NCBI GenBank assembly: GCA_036172665.1
Contig: CM069871.1
Coordinates: 5,270,001 to 5,334,000 of the forward strand
From: Prosopocoilus inquinatus
Taxonomy: Eukaryota; Arthropoda; Insecta; Coleoptera; Lucanidae
Direction of reading: 5' to 3'
Length of the DNA stretch: 64,000 bases
Position numbers and translations under genes: made by a program. Under the pieces are notes generated by a model. That model saw only the letters and a program-made list of their open reading frames with translations, was not told where the DNA came from and did no database searches. Below, one piece after another: positions 47,216-58,329 of this stretch; the stretch's first letter is position 1; each line of letters begins with the position of its first letter.

Positions 47216-48380
47216 TTATCCATACTGGAAAAACAATCAATTTTACGTCGTGAGTATTTTAACTGGCAAACAAACTTTACCTCATGTAATCACGAAATGT
47301 TATTTCAGTAAATACATTGCTATGACGCACATTTTTTTCTATTGTCGATATCTCAAGAACGGAAAATAATTGATCTAAGGTGTATATGAAGTTTCTTGTT
47401 CAGAATCACTTCTAGAACACATGGTTTAAGTTTGTCGATTAACTCAGGAAACACCCTGTATATATATTTATGACTACGCATTCGTTTTTCGAAAAAAGAA
47501 ATATGTTACTATTAACAAAAAACGTTTCTAATTTCAGAAATGTATAACTTTAGATTTAATGATAAACAATTTCAAATAAAAAAAAGGGAGCTTAATAATA
47601 GGAAACCTAAATAATTACAAACAACAAGTTAAACAAGTTACGTAATAAAAGTAAGGGATAAGCGTTATAAATGGACGGTGGCGTGGTTTCATTACTGTTT
47701 ACGCCGGCGTTTTCTATTACATAATTAAACCGCCCGTTTGTGCGTAAGTTTAGCTTCAATTAAACTTAAAACTGCCGGCCAATTATAATTAAAATTAAAT
47801 AGAGCGCGCACGCTAAAAATATACAAACTCGCCTTGATTTACGGGGCGCGTTTTTTTGCCGCCCGTCGTTTCAGGAGGGGTGTAATCCTTTAATTAGCGG
47901 ACCGTCGGCGCATAAATCACAAAAGAAAATTGTTCATCTTTAACGTGCACAAGCGCAATATTCGGGACACAAAATAATTACCTGCTTAGTTTCAATATTC
48001 TGTTTTATTATGACAAACAAAGGGGGCGGCTTGCTGACGCGAACGGGTTGGTAAGGACTGTGTTAAAGTTGCCTTAATTAAAATGTACAATGTACCAAAT
48101 AGTTGTTTTTCTGCAAGTTTCAGCTGCTTTGTTTGTGTACAGACAGGCTTGCTTTGGCTTTAATACCTTTTTAACGAGGAAGCTGTTTGCAATAGGCACG
48201 TATACACCACACCAAATAAAACAAAACGTGCCATTTGCACTTATGTTAGGTTATAAAGCGAAACGCTAGACAAGAAGCAATTGGGTATGTCACGATTTCG
48301 GAGTCCAAATGGGTCAATTGTCAACCAGCTGTTGGGCACAGGTAAACGTCACAGGGCTGCGTCGCCACTTGTAGTAGCGC
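47216..48380. other. Unassigned DNA in duplication copy 1
   Basis: Contains the CACCCTGTATA element end at 47452. Otherwise no feature was recognised. Confidence 0.35.
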
Positions 48381-48382
48381 AG

Positions 48383-48526
48383 AACTTCAGTTACGTCGAA
48401 CTTCAGTTACGTCGAACTTCAGTTACGTCGAACTTCAGTTGCGTCGAACTTCAGTTACGTTGAGCTTCAGTAACGTCGAACTTCAGTTACGTCGAACTTC
48501 AGTTACGTCGAACTTCAATTACGTCG
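48383..48526 (+). repeat. 16-bp minisatellite, nine units
   Basis: The unit AACTTCAGTTACGTCG is repeated nine times over exactly 144 bp, with only a few substitutions (TTGCGTCG, TTACGTTG, GTAACGTC). The period is not a multiple of three, so the open frame that enters it is incidental. Confidence 0.97.
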
Positions 48527-48782
48527 CTTATACCAACTATCGCACACTAATGACTTTTAGAAGGGTACTCCATTGCGTATTCAAACCATAAACACCCTCG
48601 GTAGGAAGGATACGTCGCAAAAGAAACCGGGGAAACAAAGAATAAGCGGATTCTTCTGTCAAAACAAAGAAATCAATTATAAGCGTGGATTACGCTAACA
48701 TCGCGTCACCTAATTACCCCTATTTTTCAGTGCAGAAACGATTAAACCGCTCGGAAGAATTTGCTGCTCAAAACAAGCTTGA

Positions 48783-48894
48783 GGCTCAAAGGTTTCCAGA
48801 AACATTGCATTTTTAAAACTTTACATCATAATTATGCAGGCTCAAAGGATTCCAGAAACAATGCATTTTTGAAACTTTGCATCACAGTTATGCA
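48783..48894 (+). repeat. 56-bp direct duplication
   Basis: Two adjacent copies: GGCTCAAAGG, TTCCAGAAACA, TGCATTTTT and AAACTTT(A/G)CATCA, each ending TTATGCA. Confidence 0.9.
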
Positions 48895-48999
48895 CAAACT
48901 CTCGAGAAAATATCGATCAGCCAAAATGGCGGCCAATCAGAACGTAGAACGTAAATTTAAATTCTTTGTTTCGTTTCTCTTTTTAACTTTTGCTTAAGT

Positions 49000-51245
49000 T
49001 GTGTTAAGCTGAATTTGTTTGGGTTGGTCTTAAAATAGTTTGGATTTCATTTTAATTGATTCTTAATTTTAATTTTCTTAATTATCTATTTGGTTTGGAA
49101 CGAGGTAGATTGAGTTTGAAATGGGTTGGGCCTAATTTTAATTCGGTTTCATTTTTCTCTTTATAAATTTTTATTTGTTGTTGTTGTTAGGCGGAGTTTG
49201 GTGAATGGAGAACGGAGTTTGGTTTGCCTTAACATGAATTGCGCTCAATTTTTATTGAGTTTCATTTCTTCGTTTTAAGTACACGTTCTCTTGGTTTTAT
49301 AATTCATTACAAATTTTAATTCTGTTAAATTTTTTAGTTGTGGTTCGGGAGAGTTGGATGAATGGAATTGAAATTAATTTGAGTTAAGATCAATTTTAAA
49401 TATTTATTGTTTTGTCTTTTTTTTTTATTAATTTTTCTGTTTTTTTTTTCTATTTAAATTGGACAGAGCTGAGTTGACCTTGAAGCGGATTGGACTAGGA
49501 GTTTTAATCGTTTCTATTTTAATTTTCATTTTGAAACGAATTTAAATTGATTTTTATTGAGCTTCATTTTTAATTCTCAATATTTTTTGTTTAAATTCTT
49601 TATAGAATTTATTTTGTTTTAATCTGTTGATGCGATTGGACTTCATTTTTAACTGAGTTTTATTTTTTATTTAATCTTTTTATAACTTTCTGTTTGAGTT
49701 GGGGAGATTTAGGTTGTGTTCAGATGACCTTGAGGTAGATTGGACTTAATTTTACTTGAGAAATAATTTTTGTACATTTTTTTGTTATGATTGAATAGAT
49801 TGGATTAATGCAGTTACGTTAACCTTGAGTTGAATTGCGCTTGTTTTTTCTTGAGTTTCATTTTTGATTTTAAATATTTTCTTAAAATTAATTTTCTTTT
49901 AAATGTGTTGTTGCGGTTGGATTTCATTTTAACTGAGTTTCTGTTTCCTATTTCAATCTTGTTAACTTTCTGTTTGGGTTGAGGAGACTTAGGTTGAATT
50001 CGGCTGACCTTGAGATAAGTTGGAGTTAATTTTAATTGAGAATTAATGTAGATACACTTTTTGTTGTGATTGGACAGACCTGGATAAATGCAGTTACGTT
50101 GACTTTGAGTTGAATTACACTTTGTTTTTTACTGAATTGAATTTAATTTTTGATTTTAAACAAACATTTTTAATGTATTTTCTTTTAAATATCTTTTAGG
50201 CTGGACTTAATTTTAATTAAAAATTAATTTTTATACATTTTTTATTGTGATTGGACAGACTTGGATTAAAGCAATTACGTTGACCTTGAGTTGAATTGCA
50301 TTTGTTTTTTATTGAGTTTAATTTTTGATTTTAAATATTTTCAAAATTGATTTTCTTTTAAATTTCTTCTTGCGGTTGAACTTTATTTTAATGTTCTCAA
50401 CTTTCAGCCTCGGTTGGGAAGAGTTAAGCTAAGGCTTCGGCTGACCTTGAGATAGGTTGGACTTAATTTTTTTTATTGCGATTGGACAGAGCTGGATGAA
50501 GTTCCAGTTACGTTGACCTTGAGATAAATTGCACTTTGTTTTCATTGAATTTCATTTTTAATTCAAAATATTTCGTTTTAATTTTTTATAAAATTATTTT
50601 TTTTAAATCACTCGTTACGGTTGGACTTCAAGTACTCGTTCTCTTAGTTTTAATTCTTCACAAATTTTGATTTTTGAAATTTTTCTTGTTGTCGTCAATC
50701 GAGGTTGGATGATTGGAATTGGATTAGATTGACCTTAAATTTCTTTGTAGATTTTGAAATAGGTTGGGGTTAATTTCAATTGGGTTTAGGATGGGTTGAT
50801 TTTTAATGAATTTTATTTTTAATTGAAAATATTTTGTTTTAATTTTTTATAAAGTTAAGTATTTCTTTTAATCTCTCGTTACGGTTGGACTTCGAATACA
50901 TGTTCTCTTAGTTTTATTTTTTTTTTGCGAATTTCGATTTTTTTTTTTTAATTTTATTGTGGTCAGAGAGGGTTGGATAAACGAAATTGAGCAGGATTGG
51001 CCTTAAAATAGTTTGTAGATTTTGAAATAGATTATGACTTAATTTTGGATGAATGGTGTTGAGTTGGATTGGCCTTAAAATAGGATGTAGATAGTGAAAT
51101 AATTTCAATTGAGCATCAATTTTTAAATTTTTATAGGTGTTTATTTTTTGTTATTGTAGGGCAGAGTTGGACGAATGGCGAAAAGACTTGGGCTGACCTT
51201 GAATTGAATTGCATTCAATTCTGTCGGGTTTCATTTTTATTTTTT
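49000..51245 (+). repeat. TGACCTTGAG-family array, longest block
   Basis: More than ten degenerate units have the same word order as at 45.5 kb. Exact cores lie at about 49474, 49726, 50005, 50284, 50442, 50515 and 51190. Degenerate ones lie at about 49818, 50098 and 50731. Units are spaced about 80-280 bp. There is no coding potential; the minus-strand frame 50914-51108 is array-derived. Confidence 0.88.
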
Positions 51246-51297
51246 TATTTTAAATATATAATTTTCGTATAATCCTTGCTCGTGAGAACTGCATAAA

Positions 51298-51493
51298 GAT
51301 ATGAAACAAATAAAAACACTTTAGAAAACGAGCTAAAAATGTAATTAATTACCTTACTTGACGTTCCGAAAATATTATTATTTGCTTTTGATAAGGCAAA
51401 TATTATATACTATTATTATTTGCGAAATGTCAAGTAAGGTAATAAATTACGTTTTTAGCTCGTTTTCTAAAGTGTTTTTATTTGTTTCACATC
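51298..51493. mobile_element. Near-perfect 65-bp inverted repeat (foldback MITE-like)
   Basis: The left arm 51298-51362 (GAT(A)TGAAACAAATAAAAACAC, then AGAAAACGAGCTAAAAA, TTACCTTACTTGAC) pairs with 51429-51493 with only about four mismatches. The loop is about 66 bp and AT-rich. No coding sequence and no clear target duplication. An RNA from either strand would form a stem of about 65 bp. Confidence 0.85.
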
Positions 51494-51980
51494 ATTTTTT
51501 TTAAATATATACACATTTGATAATAACTACAGGTTATGACATCCTTATTTAAAGGCAGGTGTACACTTTGGGCCCTAGCTGCACCACTGTAGCATGTCAT
51601 CGGGTTCACCAACAATGCGCATGCGAAGTAATAAGTTTCATTCATTAAACGCCATACATACGCTGCGATATGTTCTGAAAGAAAAAGAAATGAAAAGAAT
51701 AAAGAGGACAATTCGAAATACATGCAAAGAAAGAATAAAAAATGCTTAAGTTTACTATGTTTATTATAGTGTACATGCGAGTGGTTTAAGAAAATTCCCC
51801 AAATTTATCTTGTGAAAGTTGCCATGACTACACCAGCTCAAAATCCTGTCCTGGCTAGGCAAAGGGATGGTCGCCATCAATTAGAGAAGGTAACTAATAC
51901 CGTGTGGTTTCCATATCGGCGATAGTTCCTGCAACATTATGTAAACACGGATTACAATTTCTCCGTGTAACGGCCCTTCG
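51494..51980. other. Unassigned DNA
   Basis: A 78-codon minus-strand frame (51487-51723) has no recognised domain. No other feature seen. Confidence 0.3.
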
Positions 51981-52540
51981 GTATTAATTCGAATTGAACG
52001 GGACAGGTGAATTTCGAGACGTCGCGACGTCGCCGTCGCCAATTAAAAATTAATCAAATCGTAGAAACGTCGTCCTGAACGAAATTGGCGGAAATCTTTT
52101 TGTTTTAATTCTATGGGATAAGTTCTTATACAGGGTGCGTCGTTGTTATTGATTTCTTCAATATACGTTCACCTATCAATTATAAAAGAAAATGTTTTCT
52201 ATAAAAGTTTTCCCATAAAGCAAGTTGTACGTTAGCGAATTATTTTCATGTATACAGTGTGTTTCAAAAGCGAGTCATTCACCAATTATACTTTTTTTTT
52301 AATGGAATGTGCTAACTTTTATTGCGCATTTCGATAAATCTCCTAAAATGAAACATGTTTTATTCAGCAACTAAAGTCCTCAATCGAAGCATTGTAATAC
52401 AGAGCTCGTTTTAGGCGATTATTTTTACAGAAGAGATTTTCTTTTATAATCACAGTAAAGAATCAATAGGTAATAGCGCGGGTAATCGGAACGTGCACGC
52501 AACTGTGAGAAATATTTTAATGTCCCCTTGCTGAAGGATT

Positions 52541-54217
52541 AAATATCAAAGGTGATGGGAGTGTTTAAATTCGAGCGAGAAGGGATGACAAAAACAAATT
52601 GGAAATATCGCAAAAAAAGCAGCCTAGGACCGAGTCGAAAATAAAACGCAATTTAATGTGTTTAAATTGACGAGAATAAAACGAGCTGATTTCCAGCTCG
52701 ACACAGAAAACCCCATATTAAGAAAGAGAAACGAATTTCCAATCTTTATTTCAATTTCCTTAACTTTCAGCTTCTGTTTGGGGGAGAGTTTAGTTAAATT
52801 CGGCTGACCTTGAGACAGGTTGGACTTAATTTTAATTCAGTTTAAATTTTTATGCATTTCCTTTTGTTATGATTGGATGGAGTTGGATGAAGTTGCAATT
52901 GTGTTGACCTTGAGATGAATTGCACTTGGTTTATATTGCTTTATTAATTTTTAATTCAAAATATTTTGTTTTCACTTTTTATGGAATTAATTTTTTTTAA
53001 TCTCTTGTTGAGGTTGGACTTCATTTTAACAGCAGGGTTGGGGAGAAGGTTTGAACTTAATTTAATTTTTTTACAATTTCTTTAGTTGTGGTTGGACAGA
53101 GTTGGATGAACGAAGTTAGGCTCGCCTTGAGACGAATTGCGCTCGATTTTTATTGAGTTCCGTTTTTGATTTTAAATAGTTTTCTGTTTTAGCTTCTGAT
53201 ACAATTTATCTCCTTTCAATCGCTTGTTGTGATTGGGCAAAGAAACTAATTATCTAAACTGGAAAAACAATCAATTTTACGTCATGAGGATTTTAACTCA
53301 CTTATAAACTTTAACTCATGCAATCACGAAATGTTATTTCAGTAAATACAATAGCTCTGACGCACATTTTTTTCTATTGTCGATATCTCAAGAACGGAAA
53401 AGAATTGATTTAAAGTGTATATGAAGTTTCTTGTTCAGAATCACTTCTAGAACACATTGTTTAAGTTTGTCGGTTAACTCAGCGAACACCCTGTATACAT
53501 ATTTATGACTACGCATTCGCTTTTCGAAAGGAAATATGTTACTCTTAACAAAAACGTTTCTAATTTCAGAAATGTGTACCCTTAGATTTAATGATATTCA
53601 ATTTCAAATAAAAAAAAGGGAGCTTAATAATAGGAAACCGAAATAATTATAAACAAGAAGTTAAACAAGTTACGTAATAAAAGTAAGGGATAAGCGTTAT
53701 AAATGGACGGTGGCGTGGTTTCATTACTGTTTACGCCGGCGTTTAATTCGAATTGAACGAAATTGACTGAAATCTTTTTGTTTTAATTCTATGAGATAAG
53801 TTCTTATACAGGGTGCGTCGTTGGCATCGATTTCTTCAATAGCCGCTCAATTATAAAAGAAAATGTTTTCTGTAAAAGTTTTCCCGTAAAGCAAGTTCTA
53901 GGTTAGCAAATTATTTTCATGTATACAGTGTGTTTCAAAAGCGAGTCATTCACCAATTATACTTTTTTTTTAATGGAACGTCCTAACTTTTATTGCTCAT
54001 TTCGATAAATCTTCTAAAATTAAACATGTTTTATTCACCAACTAAAGCCCTCAATCGAAGTATTGTAATACAGAGCTCGTTTTAGGCGATTACTTTTATA
54101 GAAGACATTTTCTTTTATTGTAATCACAGTAAAGAATCATTAGGTAATAGCGCGGGCAATCGAAACGTGCACGCAACTGCGAGAAATACTTTAATGTTCT
54201 CTTGCTGAAGGATTAAA
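52541..54217 (+). repeat. Inferred tandem duplication, deletion-bearing copy 2
   Basis: 52541-52735 matches 44366-44640 with a small internal loss. 52735-53743 matches 46696-47713, and 53743-54217 matches 51984-52543. The first junction lies in ACGAATTT-like sequence present at both edges (44633 and 46694). The second lies in GCGTTTAATTCG, joining CGGCGTTT to TTAATTCG. A further ~85-bp block present in copy 1 (52000-52080) is missing between two GAACG words. Confidence 0.7.
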
Positions 54218-55285
54218 CACCGCACTCTCTCGCGCATTGATATTTGAAACCTCTCATTCAGCTGTCACTCTCGCAATTGATCTCGCGCTTTCATGCACAT
54301 ATCGACACACGGCCGAGTGCTCTTGCGGCGTCACCTGATATATCGTTCACCGTGTTTAAAATTAATCATTAAAGTAATCGATACCAAAGATGCATCCGGT
54401 GTTTAATAAAATCTTCCTTGGAATTTTTAACGATAAATTAAAGTCGAAAGCAAAGATAAGTTAAGTGTAATCTATTAGAGTTGATTCAGATTCGACCGAT
54501 TAAAGACAACCGAACCCCCCCCCCCCCCTTTTGAAATTATAGCTCCTGGCGAGCTAACACAAACCCTCGACAAACCCACTGTCACTTCAATACCGCACCA
54601 CTAAATCAAAGGAAAGCAGCGATACGCTCTTTGTTTAACAAATAAACAAAAACGGCGCCGAACACGGATAATGATACAGCGTGGCTAATTTCAGGACCGG
54701 GCCTGAACAAATAAACAAAATAACTCATACACGGTAACATCATAACAACAACGCAACGGCCGAGGCTCTATCACTAAAAGTGATTTATTATTATAAACCA
54801 ACAACTTATCCTTCTTCTTCTTCTTCTTTCTCTTCCTCGGATGGATGAAGCAAGCTCGGAGCTTTGCTTGGTGCTTTTGTTTGCGCAAAATAGCAAGGCC
54901 CTGTATTGATTTATTTGTTGGGTTGCATACAACTTATAAATAAATTTCGCTCGGTGCTAATAGAAAGCGCTCTAATTTGCACGAGAGGGGGGGGGCAAAT
55001 ACAAAAAACGACGGACATGAGTCAAATTTTGATGTGTGAACCATGCATAAATTTTAAATGAATTAATTTGAAGTGAGCAGCGAACGGGGCTTAATTGCAA
55101 AACCTGTCTAATAAAGCACAGAGTTTACAGTTTTTTTTTTTTTTTTTTTTTAAATCAATTGCAAAACACATTCTTTTAACGATTTTAAACCTTCTAGCTT
55201 TTAACAACAAAATTTTACATGCGATTTTATTGATTGGAACTTCTATTATAATTGGATTGCTAAAAACGAAGAAAAAAGAAACGAC
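54218..55285. other. Unassigned DNA with homopolymers
   Basis: A C-run lies at about 54515-54528, (TTC)n at about 54811-54828, a G-run at about 54985 and a T21 run at 55131-55151. No gene is supported. Confidence 0.4.
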
Positions 55286-55289
55286 TAGA

Positions 55290-55595
55290 AGAACCTAGGC
55301 TGTTCTAGGACTACACAACCAGCCATCTTCCTGTGTCATCTGGGTGGCCTATCCATCAGGGCGTATTTAATTTTCTCTATAATTAGATAACTATTTTCTA
55401 GATTGTCATGGAGGGCACGAAACGAACTACTTTATTTAATAACTTAAAGTTACTTTACTTTTTATTTCTTAGGGCCGTGACTTTAAATTTAAAGTTACTT
55501 TAATCTTAAAAAAATACATTTGTTTCCCCATTCTTAAAGTGACTTTAAATTAAAGCTTCCTTAAAGTCTGATTATGAAAACGGCCGTTAATTTTG
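55290..55595 (-). mobile_element. Dispersed copy of the MITE-B plus satellite-monomer element
   Basis: 55300-55365 matches the reverse complement of one stretch of the ~159-bp satellite (ACACAACCAGCCATCTTC, GTCATCTGGGTGGCCTA, CATCAGGGCGTATTT). A spacer with TTAGATAACTATTTTCTAGA TTG matches the 32.15-kb spacer (AATCTAGAAA, TTATCTAATTA) reversed. 55472-55590 is a copy of foldback element B. Gene-free. Confidence 0.75.
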
Positions 55596-55599
55596 CAAG

Positions 55600-56030
55600 A
55601 AAGTTTAATCCTTGTTCATTACTTCCATCACTGTTGCCAGGGCCGGAGGAAGGGTAGATGGCACCCTCATTCAAAACAGTAACTGGCGCCCTTTTCAAAA
55701 AAAAAAAAAAAATTACATGTTTGTCTCGAAAAAATAATGTCAGTTGTCTCGAAAAAATAATGTGCGTCCTTTATAGGCTGACATTAATAGTTCTTTAAGG
55801 TCCAGTATTATAAATGAAAGTTAACTTTAAATCCCAGTTTATTACCATATAAACAATTTTGGTCCCCATAATTTAGCATGGGAATAAATCAATAGTTAAA
55901 GCTAACTTGAAAATGAAATTGATTGCGGAAAAAATATTATAAGTAATTACATTTTAATTATTATTTAATTTTTAATTTTTTTTCGCTATTCTTAATTTTC
56001 ATTTATTCTAAATAAAGAATTTTAATTGAT
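55600..56030. other. Unassigned AT-rich DNA
   Basis: Poly-A at about 55699-55713. A short duplication TGTCTCGAAAAAATAATGT lies at about 55722 and 55745. No gene. Confidence 0.4.
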
Positions 56031-56034
56031 TTTT

Positions 56035-58095
56035 GTTTTTTAACAATTTATACTTTTAATTTTCTTGCAATTTTCAGTTTTTATTTATGTTAAATAAAAC
56101 TAGGTTGAGATGAATTGGGTTGCGTTGACCTTGACGTTAGTTGAACTTCGCTTTAATTGTTTTTAATTTTTTTTAATTGTTTCGCTATTCTTAATTTTCA
56201 ATTATTCTATATGAAGAATTTTAATTGATTTTTATTTTTTAACAATTTATACTTTTAATTATCTTGCAATTTTTAATTTTTATGTTAAATAAAACTAGGT
56301 TGAGATGAATTGGGTTGTATTGACCTTGACGTTAGTTGAACTTCGTTCTAATTGATTTTTAGTTTTTTTTTTTAATTTAAACGTTTAATTTTTCTTGTTA
56401 TTTTTTAATATTTAATTTGTGTTAGATCGGGTTAGGTTGATGCTTAACTTTAATTTATAAATTTTAAAATTTTTTTTGCTTTTAAATTTTTAAAGTATTT
56501 TTTTAAATTTTTTACTTGCGTAGAGTGAAGAACGCAAAAACATATAACAAGTTGGGTGAGTTCAGTTGACCTTAGATTTATTTATGTTCATTTCGCGTAT
56601 AAATTATAGATTGTTCAGATTTAATTTTTGTACTTTTTTTTAAATACTTCTTTTTTGGTTTTTAATTTTTTTTTTGCTTCGGTTGAATAGAATCGAGCTC
56701 AGTAGTTGACCGTATTGGTCGTATTGGTCGACCTTCGCATTAACCATTTTCCATTTTTTTTTACATTTTTAACTTTTAATTTTTTGACTTTGAAATTTGT
56801 TCAGCTTGATTTTAACGTATTTTTATTTTATTTGTTTTTTCTAATATTTCCTTTTTTTATTTCTTTACTTACGTGAATGAAGTTAGGTTGGGTTTACGTT
56901 GGGTGGACGTTGAATTTTTTTTTTATTTATTATTTTTGATCTTGCCAATCGTCTTTACTACACATTTTCTCCGCTGATTAAAAATTTTTCAACTTCTGCC
57001 GATTTTTTCGAATCTCAAATCTAGCGATCTTCTTTTGTTTTTTTTTTTTAGATTTTTTTTCAACTCGTACCTACTTTTTCATTTTTGTTGATTTTTCCAA
57101 ACCGCTGTTTTTAGAATTCCTGTGTATCTGTCGATCATCTTTTGTTCTTGCGCATTTTTCTTCGCGTCGTGTTTTCGGCTTTTAAAATTTTTTAAAATTT
57201 TTAGTTAAATCTGTCAGTTTTCTTTTGTTTTTATGATTTCGTTTTTATTAACTTTTCCCAAACTGTTTTCTGAATTTCAATTTTCATAAAAAAAAACGCA
57301 GTTGTATACAATTAGGTAGAATTCAGTTGAGCTGGGTTGATTTTGTTGCTTTGTTGAGTTTGATTTTAACATTTTTTTACTTTAATTTTTTTTTTAATAT
57401 TTTCTTTCTTAATTTCGATTGATTTTTGGGCTTTCGTTTTATTATTTTTATTTGCAATTTGTTGCCTGATTTGGTTTGACCTTGAGTTGGAATGGACTGA
57501 ATTGTAATTGAGTTTTCATTCACTCTTATAAAAGTTTTAAATTTCTCGTGTTTGAATTTTGTAAGGTTTTAATATCTTTGTGTCTCTTGGGTTGAGTTAA
57601 GCTCGGTTGAGTTCGATGGGCCCTAATTCCAAATGAGTTTAATTTTTCTGTATTTTAAGGCGTTTGAAAGTTTTATTTCTAATTTTTTACAATTTTAATT
57701 TTTTTTTTTTGAGTTTTGATTTTGAATTTGACTTGGGCAGAGTTACTGTGTACTCGATTCTCTAAGGTAACTAGAAATATCTTGCCTAGATTGAGTTTAT
57801 TTTTCTTAAATTGTGTTGAACCGATCTTATTTCTGTCGGACTTAATTCTGATTGAGTTTTGTTTTGAGTATTTTTTTTTAGTTCTGATCATTTTCATTTA
57901 TAACAATTTTCTAAGGTACAGTTAGGTTGAGTTGAGTTGAAATGGACTGAATTTTACTTTGTTTTAATTGTGATGATTTTTAAGTTTTTTTTTTCGGTTT
58001 CTAGTTTTTTCGCTTGAATCTTGAATCTTGGGTTTTAATTTCTTAGATATAACCTTTTCAGACTGAACATTTTTGTGCTTGAGTTGAATTAAGTA
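56035..58095 (+). repeat. TGACCTTGA-family and T-rich array
   Basis: Two 183-bp units at about 56035-56345 share AACAATTTATACTTTTAATT, AAATAAAACTAGGTTGAGAT and TTGACCTTGACGTTAGTTGA. More degenerate units follow to about 58095, with one exact core at about 57477. 56990-57250 contains TCGATC(T)TCTTTTGTTTTTT words like those of the 13.4-16.8 kb array. Confidence 0.7.
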
Positions 58096-58199
58096 TAGAT
58101 TATCGAGATTTACTTTCGCTCCCACCCGTTTCTGCCCAATCAATTCTTCTACCGACGCGTTGACCGTTGACCGCGAGCCGCGGATGAGTCGAATTCATC

Positions 58200-58283
58200 A
58201 TGGAAGGAGGCAGCAGGCTGCATGCACCCCCTATCGACGGATCTTTGAAGCCGGTGACATTAACAGCTGATCACACTCAGTAA
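58200..58283 (+). CDS. Small GC-rich open frame, 27 codons
   Basis: ATG at 58200 (context TCATCATGG) follows an in-frame TGA and opens a 27-codon frame beginning MEGGSRLHAPPIDGSLKP, ending at TAA 58281. It lies in a ~150-bp GC-rich island in AT-rich DNA. A potential 45-bp intron (GTAAAG at 58279 to GCATGCAG at 58323) would change the last codons only. No family is recognised; it is possibly a conserved non-coding patch or chance. Confidence 0.12.
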   Translation: MEGGSRLHAPPIDGSLKPVTLTADHTQ

Positions 58284-58329
58284 AGTACCCCTCTTTCTTT
58301 TCTTCTTCTTCTTTTCGCATGCAGGAGTA

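Larger units (their letters stand above)
44366..52543 (+). repeat. Inferred ~8.2-kb tandem duplication, copy 1
   Basis: The segments 44366-44640, 46696-47713 and 51984-52543 are each found again, in the same order, in 52541-54217. That second segment starts exactly where copy 1 ends (GGATTAAATATCAAAGGTG). The simplest reading is one tandem duplication followed by deletions in copy 2. The unit contains two stretches of TGACCTTGAG arrays, a 16-bp minisatellite and a foldback element. Confidence 0.6.
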
